Assembly (NCBI GenBank): GCA_026985615.1
Contig: JALSQD010000049.1
Location: 1-35,396 of the forward strand
Origin: Thermaceae bacterium
GTDB lineage: Bacteria > Deinococcota > Deinococci > Deinococcales > Marinithermaceae
DNA: 35,396 bases
Direction of reading: 5' to 3'
The number at the start of each line of letters is the position of its first letter. Positions within the stretch are counted from its first letter, which is position 1. This document shows positions 1 to 8,673 of the stretch, one piece after another. Both the position numbers and the translations under genes were made by a program. The notes under the pieces are model-generated. The model saw only the letters and a program-made list of their open reading frames with translations. It was not told the DNA's origin and did not search any database.

Positions 1-98
1 AGGCGTTGATAGCCGTAGCCTACAAGCTACTACGCAGGCTGATGGGGAAGTTGAAGGCCTACTACAAGGAGCAGGGCCGGGAGGCTCTGGTGGCCTGA
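1..98 (+). pseudogene. 3' end of an IS transposase (IS110-like), cut by the window edge
   Basis: Reading from base 3, the plus strand encodes 31 residues and a TGA stop at 96-98. The peptide is basic and helical (AVAYKLLRRLMGKLKAYYKE, then QGREALVA). It resembles the C-terminal tail after the Transposase_20 domain of IS110-family transposases, but the catalytic parts lie outside the window, so the family is a tentative assignment. The same 3' end occurs inverted at the right edge of the window, with identical bases. The gene may be complete beyond the edge; it is only partial here. Confidence 0.6.
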
Positions 99-132
99 GG
101 GGGTTGACGGGGGAAGACGGTATCACGCACCA
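34..132 (+). repeat. Left copy of a 99-bp inverted repeat: IS 3' end
   Basis: Bases 34-132 are identical, with no mismatch, to the reverse complement of 35298-35396. The shared stretch covers the last 20 transposase codons, the TGA and 34 bp of non-coding DNA ending in TATCACGCACCA. The two copies diverge straight after base 132, which marks the likely outer end of the element. A short non-coding stretch after the gene fits IS110-type elements, where the longer non-coding end is upstream of the gene. The element ends 17 bp from the queA stop codon. Confidence 0.85.
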
Positions 133-149
133 CGTGCTACGTGCCGGAT

Positions 150-1169
150 TCACACGATCAACATCGCATCGCCCAGGCTGAAGAAGCGGTAGTCGCGCTC
201 GAGCGCCTCACGGTAGGCGGCCATCGTGACCTCGTAGCCCGCAAAGGCGGCCACCAGCATTAGCAACGTGCTGCGCGGCAGGTGAAAGTTGGTCACCAGC
301 CCGCGGATCACCTGGAAGCGGTAGGGTGGCCGGATGAAGAGCCGCGTCTCGCCTGCTCCGGGGCGCACCCCCTCGCCGGGCGCGAAGGCCGACTCGAGCG
401 TCCGCACCACCGTAGTGCCCACTGCAATGACCCGCCGCCCCTCGGCCAGCGCGCGGTTCACCCGCGCCGCCGCCTCGGCGGGCACCTCGTAGCGCTCCGC
501 GTGCATGCGGTGCTCCTCGATCGAACCCTTCACCGGCTGAAAGGTGCCCGGCCCCACGTGCAGCACCACCCGCGCCTGCTCCACCCCCATGACCGCAAGC
601 TCCTCCAGCAGCCGCGGGGTGAAGTGCAGTCCGGCCGTGGGCGCGGCCACCGATCCTTCCCGGCGGGCGTAGACCGTCTGGTAGCGCTCGGGGTCCACCG
701 GACGGTGGATGTAGGGCGGCAGGGGCGTCTGGCCCAGGCGCTCCAGGTGGGGCCGCACCGGCCCGGAGAAAACCAGGAGCCGCAGGCCCTCGTCGTCCAC
801 CGCCACCACCTCGGCCGCAAGCTCCCCGAAACGCACCCGCGCCCCCGGGCGCAGCCGGCGGCCTGGGCGGACCATCGCCCACCAGCGCTCGGGCGCTTCC
901 TCCCGCACCAGCAACGCCCCGACGCGCGCGCCCCCCTCCTTGACGCCGAAGAGTCGCGCGGGAATTACCCTGGTTTCGTTGAAGACGAGCAGGTCTCCGG
1001 CGCGCAAGAAGCGCGGCAGCTCGAAGAAGCGGGCGTGCGTCCGCACCCCGCGCCCCCGCTCGACCATCATCAGGCGGCTGTGGTCGCGCGGCGAGGCCCC
1101 CTCCTGGGCGATGCGCTCCTCGGGAAGAGGGTAATCGTAATCCTCGATTCGCCGTCCGGGCTCACTCAC
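150..1169 (-). CDS. queA: S-adenosylmethionine:tRNA ribosyltransferase-isomerase
   Basis: QueA transfers the ribose of SAM to 7-aminomethyl-7-deazaguanine at position 34 of GUN-anticodon tRNAs, giving epoxyqueuosine in the cytoplasm. The 339-aa length fits the family (about 340-350). Visible family motifs are EDYDYPLPEERIAQ near the N-terminus, DLLVFNETRVIPARL (about 59-73), SVAAPTAGLHFT (about 173-184) and NFHLPRSTLLMLVAAF near the C-terminus. The open frame runs further upstream, but that part is out-of-frame reading of the NYN gene. The start chosen is the GTG at 1169, whose TG is shared with the TGA of the NYN gene (GTGA overlap), implying translational coupling. It is the last gene of the minus-strand block before the IS end. 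Confidence 0.97.
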   Translation of the reverse strand: MSEPGRRIEDYDYPLPEERIAQEGASPRDHSRLMMVERGRGVRTHARFFELPRFLRAGDLLVFNETRVIPARLFGVKEGGARVGALLVREEAPERWWAMVRPGRRLRPGARVRFGELAAEVVAVDDEGLRLLVFSGPVRPHLERLGQTPLPPYIHRPVDPERYQTVYARREGSVAAPTAGLHFTPRLLEELAVMGVEQARVVLHVGPGTFQPVKGSIEEHRMHAERYEVPAEAAARVNRALAEGRRVIAVGTTVVRTLESAFAPGEGVRPGAGETRLFIRPPYRFQVIRGLVTNFHLPRSTLLMLVAAFAGYEVTMAAYREALERDYRFFSLGDAMLIV

Positions 1170-1720
1170 TTGGTGCCGGGGTAGTTCTTCTCGCGCTGGG
1201 GCATGAAGGGCTCGTCGATCTCGGGCAGGTGGGTGAACTGGTCCACCGCGTCGATGAGCTTTTGCGCCGTGGTCTCCTTGAAGGCGATCACCTCGACGCG
1301 AATGCCCTTTTCCATGAGCACCTCGAGGATGTCCACGAAGTCGCCGTCGCCCGAGCCCAGCACCACCACGTCGAGGGCGTCCATCAGCCGCACCATGTCG
1401 GCGGCGATACCCATATCCCAGTTGCCCTCGTAGATGGGCTTGCCCTCGTCGGTGGTGTGGTGCACGCTCAGGTTCATCCGCCGCACCCGGTAGCCCATGG
1501 TGGAGAGTTTGTAGATGAAGGGCCAAGCCGAGGTGTCGTTCTCGCGCTCGACCACGTAGGCGGTGGCCCGCACCAGTTGCCGGCCCTGCACCGCGTGCTT
1601 GAGCAGGCTCTCGAAGTTGACGGTGCGCTCGTAGTAGTCGCGCGCGGAGTGGTAGAGGTTCTGCGTGTCCACGAAGAGGCCCACGCGTTGCATGGCGTTC
1701 CAGCCCATGGGGTGCTTCAT
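1166..1720 (-). CDS. NYN-domain (LabA/DUF88-like) putative ribonuclease
   Basis: This 184-aa protein is almost entirely one NYN/PIN-like domain of the LabA/DUF88 group. The acidic residues expected for metal binding are present: Asp in GLFVDTQNLY, Asp in NWDMGIAADM, and the GSGDGDF motif. Bacterial members are inferred to be Mg-dependent ribonucleases acting in RNA turnover, but substrates are mostly unknown. The ATG at 1720 overlaps the TGA of the metallophosphoesterase gene (ATGA), and its own TGA overlaps the queA start, so three genes are translationally chained. An internal ATG a few codons later is an alternative start. A link to tRNA metabolism with queA is inference from position only. 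Confidence 0.88.
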   Translation of the reverse strand: MKHPMGWNAMQRVGLFVDTQNLYHSARDYYERTVNFESLLKHAVQGRQLVRATAYVVERENDTSAWPFIYKLSTMGYRVRRMNLSVHHTTDEGKPIYEGNWDMGIAADMVRLMDALDVVVLGSGDGDFVDILEVLMEKGIRVEVIAFKETTAQKLIDAVDQFTHLPEIDEPFMPQREKNYPGTK

Positions 1721-2460
1721 GCCGGCGTCCTCCGTTTCAGGGGGTGGTGCAGGGTGTCCTCGCTGCCGTCGTAGTACTTGTGGCGCACGGTGATGGCCTC
1801 GTCCGTCAGGTCGATGACGGCATAGCTGGGCCGGCCCTTGCCGCGCAGACGGTTGGTGGTGGCAGTGCCGGCGTTGACGATCAGCATTTCCTCGAAGCGC
1901 CAAACCCAGGGCACGTGCTTGTGGCCGTTGAGCACGAGCTCCACCCCGTGGTCCACCAGAACCTTGAGCAGGTCGCCGGCGTCTTGCAGGATGTTGCGCT
2001 CACGACCGGCGCCGGGCACCGGCAGGAGGTGGTGGTGGGTCACGAAGACCTTGAGGTCGCCCGCAGCGGCGGAGTCGAGCGCCTCGTGCAGCCAGGGGTA
2101 GATGCTGCGGCCGATCCGGCCCTCGTCGAGGTCGGGCTCGCTCGAGTCGGCGGCCACGATGTGCACGCCGGGCAGCCGCACCACCCGGTAACGCGAGCCG
2201 TAGAGTTCTTCGAAGTGAACGTAGCCGACGTTGCGCGAGTCGTGGTTGCCGGGGGTGACGAGCAGGGGCACCTCGAAACGGTCGGTCCAGGCCTTGGCGG
2301 CCTCGTACTCAAAGGCGAGGCCGCGGTCGGTGAGGTCGCCCGAGAGCACCAGCAGGTCGGGCCGCTCGCGGTTGACCTCGGCCACGAGCTGCTCCATCAG
2401 CTCCGGCTGGAAGTACTTGGAGGCCACGTGAATGTCGGAGATGTGGTAGAGGCGCGTCAT
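1717..2460 (-). CDS. Calcineurin-like metallophosphoesterase
   Basis: This 247-aa single-domain protein carries all the two-metal phosphoesterase motifs in order: SDIH (about 8-11), GDLTDRG (about 41-47), GNHDSRN (about 71-77), the THHH cluster near 141-144 and GHKH near 178-181. Such enzymes cleave phosphomonoesters or phosphodiesters, including cyclic nucleotides and nucleic acids; nothing here identifies the substrate. The ATG at 2460 follows the ppc stop by 28 nt. Within that gap is a minus-strand TAGAAT box at 2473-2478, 12 nt before the ATG, so this gene may have its own promoter as well as readthrough from ppc. The gene overlaps the NYN gene by 4 nt. Confidence 0.92.
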   Translation of the reverse strand: MTRLYHISDIHVASKYFQPELMEQLVAEVNRERPDLLVLSGDLTDRGLAFEYEAAKAWTDRFEVPLLVTPGNHDSRNVGYVHFEELYGSRYRVVRLPGVHIVAADSSEPDLDEGRIGRSIYPWLHEALDSAAAGDLKVFVTHHHLLPVPGAGRERNILQDAGDLLKVLVDHGVELVLNGHKHVPWVWRFEEMLIVNAGTATTNRLRGKGRPSYAVIDLTDEAITVRHKYYDGSEDTLHHPLKRRTPA

Positions 2461-2472
2461 GGCTACGGGACC

Positions 2473-2478
2473 ATTCTA
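2473..2478 (-). promoter_or_regulatory. Putative -10 box (TAGAAT) for the metallophosphoesterase-NYN-queA group
   Basis: The box lies between the ppc stop and the next start, 12 nt upstream of the ATG at 2460. I could not find a good -35 element. The case rests on the spacing pattern seen at other genes in the window. Confidence 0.4.
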
Positions 2479-2488
2479 CCCGGCCGTC

Positions 2489-5103
<2,615 letters not shown>

Positions 5104-5107
<4 letters not shown>

Positions 5108-5865
5108 GCTGGCTCCTCCCAGAGGTAGGGGCTGATCGCCCGCACCTGCGCGCCCTCGAAGACGAGCTCGGTGGCCACGAAGCGCGCCGGACCCTCGGCG
5201 CTGCGAAAGGGATGGGGGCGGCCAGTGAGGAAGCGGCCCAGGAAGCTCTCCACCTCGCCGCCGATGATCGAGCGGTAGGTACCCGTCATGCCCACGTCGG
5301 CCTGAATGGCGGTGCCCTTGGGCAGGAAGCCCGCGTCGAGGGTGGGGACGTGGGTGTGGGTGCCTAGCACCGCCGCCACCCGCCCATCGAGGTAGAAGCC
5401 TAGGGCGTACTTCTCGCTCGTCGCCTCGGCGTGGACCTCGACGATGGCCGCGTCGTGGGGAACCTCTTCCAGGATCCTGTCGACGGCCCTGAAGGGGTCG
5501 TCGAGGGGCTCCATGAAGACCCGGCCCATCACCTGGATCACGAGCAGGCGGAAACCGCCGCGCTGGAGCACCCACCACCCCTTACCAGGCGTGCCCGGCG
5601 GGTAGTTGGCCGCCCGCACGATCGGCTCGGTCGCGATGAGCTCGTAGATCTGCTTCTTGTCCCAGGCGTGGTTGCCCAGCGTCACCAGGTCCACCCCGGC
5701 GTCGCGCAGGGTGTGGTAGCTTTTGCGGTCGAGCCCTTTGCCCCCGGCGGCGTTCTCGCCGTTGGCGATGACCCAGTCGTAGTCTTTGCGCACGTCGGGC
5801 AAATGGAGGGCAACGGCCCGGAGACCGGGCCGCGCCGTCACGTCACCAATGAAGAGTACCCGCAT
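5104..5865 (-). CDS. YmdB/DR1281-family metallophosphoesterase (TIGR00282 type)
   Basis: This 253-aa protein matches the YmdB family of dinuclear-metal phosphodiesterases. B. subtilis YmdB hydrolyses cyclic nucleotides and affects biofilm and motility decisions; DR1281 of Deinococcus is a structural representative. Visible motifs: MRVLFIGDVTARPG with the first metal Asp, NGENAAGGKG, TLGNHAWDKK, VEVHAEATSEK and GTHTHVPT, followed by the typical ADVGMTG segment. The gene starts at an ATG 7 nt after the stop of the ABC ATPase and overlaps ppc by 4 nt, so it is probably co-transcribed with both. The native substrate here is unknown. Confidence 0.93.
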
Positions 5866-5872
5866 GCGCCGA

Positions 5873-7384
5873 CTAGACCGCCGTTTCCAGACCCGCCATC
5901 AGCAAGCCGATTTGCTCCTCCGTCACCTCGCCAGGCAGCACCTCGCCCACGATGCGCCCCTCGTACATCACTAGAATGCGGTCCGAGAGGCTCATGACCT
6001 CGTTGAGGTCGGCCGAGACCAGCAGCACCGCCATGCCGCGGTCGCGGGCCTCGATGATGTTCTGGTGGATGAACTCGATCGCGCCGATGTCCACGCCGCG
6101 CGTCGGCTGCGCCGCCACCAGCAGCTTGGGGTTGCGCGCCAGCTCGCGCCCCACGATGATCTTCTGGGCGTTGCCGCCCGAGTAGCGGCGGCCGATCAGG
6201 TGGATGCTGCGCGGGCGCACGTCGAACTCCTCGACCACCTTCTCGGCGTACTCGTTGATGACCTCGTCATTGAAGAAACCCAAAAAGCCCACGAAGGGCG
6301 GGCGGTAGTGGTCGCCCAGAATCACGTTGTAGCGGGTGGGGAACTCAAGGATGAGGCCGCGGTCGTTGCGCTCCTCGGGAATGTGGCTCACGCCCCACTC
6401 GCGCACCTTGCGGGCGCTGGGGTGCACCGCTTCGCCGTTGTAGCGCAGCGTGCCCTTGAAGGGCCGCAAACCGGTGACCACCTCCACCAGCTCGGTCTGG
6501 CCGTTGCCCTCCACGCCAGCGATGCCCACCACCTCGCCCGCGCGCACCTGGAAGGAGACATCGTCCAGCCGTGGGCGCAACGTGCCCTCTACGCGCAGGT
6601 TTTCGGCCTCGAGCACCACCTCGCCCGGCTCCGCCGGCTTCTTGTGCACGGTGAGGATGACCTCGCGCCCCACCATCATCCGCGCCAGCTCGGCCACGCT
6701 GGTCTCGGGGGTGTTGACCGTGCCCACCACCTTGCCGTCGCGGATCACGGTGACCCGGTCGGAAACCTCCATCACCTCGTCGAGTTTGTGGGTGATGAGG
6801 ATGATGGCGTGCCCCTTCTCGGCGAACTCGCGCAGGAACTTGAAGAGCTCCTCGACCTCCTGCGGCGTCAGCACCGCGGTGGGCTCGTCGAGGATGAGGA
6901 TCTTGGCGTCGCGATAGAGCGTCTTGAGGATCTCCACCCGCTGCTGGGCGCCTACGGGTAGGTCCTCGATGATGGCGTCGGGGTCGAGGTCGAAGCCCAG
7001 CTCCTCGATGAGCTCGGTCACCCGCTTGCGCGCGGCGGCGTAGTCGATGGAGAAGCCCTGCTTGGGCTCCATGCCCAGGATGACGTTATCGAGCACTGAG
7101 AGGGTGTCCACGAGCATGAAGTGCTGGTGCACCATGCCGATGCCCAGCGCGATCGCATCGGAAGGCGACTGGATCTCGACGGGCTTGCCGTCCACGTAGA
7201 TCTCACCCTCGTCGGGCTTGACGAGGCCGTAGACGATCTTCATGAGGGTGGACTTGCCCGCCCCGTTCTCCCCCACCAGCGCCAGCACCTCGCCCCACTT
7301 GACCCCGAGGCTAATGTGGTCGTTGGCGAGCACCAGCGGGTAGCGCTTGGTGATGTTCTCGAGCTTCAAGGCGTATTCGCTCAC
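5873..7384 (-). CDS. BMP-type nucleoside/sugar ABC transporter, double ATP-binding protein
   Basis: This 503-aa protein has two fused nucleotide-binding domains like YufO/NupO and RbsA-type ATPases. Domain 1 has a canonical Walker A (GENGAGKST), the family-typical signature variant PVGAQQR and Walker B ILILDEPTAVL. Domain 2 has a degenerate P-loop (GVEGNGQTE), signature YSGGNAQK and AAQPTRGVD in place of Walker B DEP, as usual in this family. It should energise import of the ligand bound by the BMP protein encoded 72 nt upstream. The start chosen is the GTG at 7384, 6 nt after a TATACT box; earlier in-frame ATGs fall inside the intergenic hairpin. The two permease subunits normally encoded downstream are absent; a YmdB-like gene follows. 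Confidence 0.95.
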   Translation of the reverse strand: MSEYALKLENITKRYPLVLANDHISLGVKWGEVLALVGENGAGKSTLMKIVYGLVKPDEGEIYVDGKPVEIQSPSDAIALGIGMVHQHFMLVDTLSVLDNVILGMEPKQGFSIDYAAARKRVTELIEELGFDLDPDAIIEDLPVGAQQRVEILKTLYRDAKILILDEPTAVLTPQEVEELFKFLREFAEKGHAIILITHKLDEVMEVSDRVTVIRDGKVVGTVNTPETSVAELARMMVGREVILTVHKKPAEPGEVVLEAENLRVEGTLRPRLDDVSFQVRAGEVVGIAGVEGNGQTELVEVVTGLRPFKGTLRYNGEAVHPSARKVREWGVSHIPEERNDRGLILEFPTRYNVILGDHYRPPFVGFLGFFNDEVINEYAEKVVEEFDVRPRSIHLIGRRYSGGNAQKIIVGRELARNPKLLVAAQPTRGVDIGAIEFIHQNIIEARDRGMAVLLVSADLNEVMSLSDRILVMYEGRIVGEVLPGEVTEEQIGLLMAGLETAV

Positions 7385-7390
7385 GTGCGC

Positions 7391-7396
7391 AGTATA
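7391..7396 (-). promoter_or_regulatory. -10 box TATACT of a probably leaderless promoter for the ABC ATPase
   Basis: On the minus strand TATACT is followed by 6 nt and then the GTG start at 7384, so transcription would begin at or next to the start codon. No Shine-Dalgarno sequence fits in the gap. The same arrangement (TATACT, 6 nt, GTG) precedes ligA. No convincing -35 is present. Confidence 0.6.
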
Positions 7397-7411
7397 CCAA
7401 CCACAAGCGAA

Positions 7412-7437
7412 GACCGCCGTCCCGAAAGACGGCAGTC
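7412..7437 (-). terminator. Intergenic hairpin after the BMP gene
   Basis: GCCGTC (7416-7421) and GACGGC (7428-7433) form a 6-bp stem with a 6-nt loop, extended by GAC/GTC (7412-7414, 7435-7437) across single mismatches. It sits between the BMP gene and the promoter of the ATPase gene. There is no clear T-run, so it may be a partial terminator or an mRNA 3'-stabilising stem. Either would let the binding protein be made in excess over the ATPase, which is common for these transporters. Confidence 0.5.
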
Positions 7438-7456
7438 CGAGCACGCTGCTTAGGCG

Positions 7457-8539
7457 TTAGCGGGCCGAAGGTACCTTGATCTTGCCGTCGATGATCTGAC
7501 GCTTGATGATCTCGAGGCGGGTGATCACGGCCTGCGGGATCAGGGCCTCGTTGTACTCGTCGAGGGCGTAGCCCACGCCGTTGTTGTCGAGGCCGAACTC
7601 GTGGATGCCGCCGGTGAAGTTGCCATCCACAACGCTCTTGATGGTGTCGTAGGTGGCCACGTCCACGCGCTTGAGCATCGAGGTGAGGACGAAGTTGAGG
7701 GTCTCGGGGTTGTTGTCGGTGTCACCCAGGTAGTTCTGGTTGGCGTCCACGCCAATCATGAAGATGGGGCGCTGGTCTGGACCGCAGGGGTTGCCCGGCA
7801 CGTTGCGGAAGGGGTCGCGGATGAACTTCTTGCCACTAGTGCACTGAGTCTGCTTGATGTAGTCAAGCACGCCCAGGCCCGAGCCGCCTGCCGCGGCGTA
7901 GATGATGTCGGCGCCCTGCGAAACCTGCGCCTGCGCGATCTCCTTGGCCTTGGCGGGGTCGTTCCAGGCGGTGGGAGTGTTGCCCACGTAATTGATGATG
8001 ACGTTACAGTCGATGCCGTCCTCGGCGCAGGCGTACTCGACGCCAGCCTTGTAGCCCTGCTCGAACTTGTGGATCAGGGGGATGTCCATCCCGCCCACGA
8101 AGCCGACGGTGCCGGTCTGGGTGAGCTTACCGGCGATGTAGCCAACCAGGAACGAGCCTTCGTGCTCGCGGAAGACAAGGCTCGCTACGTTGGGAAGGTC
8201 CACCACCGAGTCGATGATGGCGAAGTTGAGGTCGGGGAACTCCTTGGCCACCGCCTCGATCGCGCCCTGGTTGGCGAAACCGACGGCGATGATGAGGTCG
8301 AACTCCTCCTCCGCGAAGTTGCGGATGCCCTGGATCACCTGAGCGGGATCGGAGGGCTCGAAGTCGTAGAGCTCGATGCCGAAATCCTTCGCGGCCTTCT
8401 GGGCGCCCTCCCACGCGGACTGGTTGAAGCTGCGGTCGTTCTTACCGCCTGCGTCGAACGCGATGCCCACGCGCACCTGCGCCATGCCGAGGCCCATGAA
8501 GGCCGCCAATGCCATGACCAGCACTGCCCATCGTTTCAT
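7457..8539 (-). CDS. BMP-family (BmpA/Med-like) ABC transporter substrate-binding protein
   Basis: This 360-aa secreted protein belongs to the basic membrane protein family, whose members bind nucleosides or related ligands for an RbsA/YufO-type ABC importer. A signal peptide is visible (MKRWAVLVMALAAFMGLGMA, probable cut before QVRVG). There is no lipobox Cys, unlike many BMP lipoproteins. Family motifs include GGKNDRSFNQSAWEGA, DLIIAVGF, GYIAGKLT, GFVGGMDIPLIHKFEQGYKAGV and IYAAAGGSGLGV. Two Cys pairs (CAEDGIDC, and QCTSG...NPCGPDQR in an extended loop) could form disulfides outside the cytoplasm. A strong AAGGAGG site at 8546-8552 is 6 nt before the ATG. The ligand is not identifiable from sequence. 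Confidence 0.94.
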   Translation of the reverse strand: MKRWAVLVMALAAFMGLGMAQVRVGIAFDAGGKNDRSFNQSAWEGAQKAAKDFGIELYDFEPSDPAQVIQGIRNFAEEEFDLIIAVGFANQGAIEAVAKEFPDLNFAIIDSVVDLPNVASLVFREHEGSFLVGYIAGKLTQTGTVGFVGGMDIPLIHKFEQGYKAGVEYACAEDGIDCNVIINYVGNTPTAWNDPAKAKEIAQAQVSQGADIIYAAAGGSGLGVLDYIKQTQCTSGKKFIRDPFRNVPGNPCGPDQRPIFMIGVDANQNYLGDTDNNPETLNFVLTSMLKRVDVATYDTIKSVVDGNFTGGIHEFGLDNNGVGYALDEYNEALIPQAVITRLEIIKRQIIDGKIKVPSAR

Positions 8540-8566
8540 ACTTAACCTCCTTCAAGGTTCGAGTCT

Positions 8567-8586
8567 CTGGCGCTATCGCCAGCGCC
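8567..8586 (-). promoter_or_regulatory. Overlapping inverted repeats at the BMP transcription start, possible operator
   Basis: Two 6-bp inverted repeats overlap here: CTGGCG/CGCCAG with a 4-nt centre (8567-8582) and GGCGCT/AGCGCC with a 6-nt centre (8569-8586). They share arms, so only one could form at a time in RNA. They lie just downstream of the TATAAT box, at or after the predicted start site, which is a typical repressor position. The regulator is unknown. Confidence 0.4.
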
Positions 8587-8615
8587 ATTATAAGGCAGCC
8601 TCGTCTTAAGGTCAT
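8587..8615 (-). promoter_or_regulatory. Promoter of the BMP gene (perfect TATAAT)
   Basis: Minus-strand TATAAT lies at 8587-8592, with ATGACC (4 of 6 matches to TTGACA) at 8610-8615 and a 17-bp spacer. The leader would be about 40 nt with a strong Shine-Dalgarno sequence, in contrast to the leaderless genes nearby. Confidence 0.65.
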
Positions 8616-8661
8616 GTAGCGCAGGTGAGGCCAATCCCATCCGCAACGCCCGGGCGCTTCC

Positions 8662-8667
8662 TATACT
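8662..8667 (+). promoter_or_regulatory. -10 box TATACT of a probably leaderless promoter for ligA
   Basis: TATACT is followed by exactly 6 nt and then the GTG start of ligA at 8674. A start site 6-7 nt after the box would put the GTG at the 5' end of the mRNA. It matches the arrangement at the ABC ATPase gene. Confidence 0.6.
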
Positions 8668-8673
8668 GAGTGC

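Noticed and set aside
133..149. Terminator hairpin after queA (CACGT repeats)
   Set aside because: The possible stem is short and imperfect, with no T-run and an IS end directly adjoining; support is too weak to list.
1170..1526. Upstream extension of the queA reading frame
   Set aside because: It lies in another frame of the NYN gene, has low-complexity His/Arg-rich translation, and the QueA N-terminus starts after the GTG at 1169.
8540..8586. Purine riboswitch upstream of the nucleoside-type BMP gene
   Set aside because: The predicted leader is only about 40 nt and lacks the three-way junction sequences, so it is too short for an aptamer.
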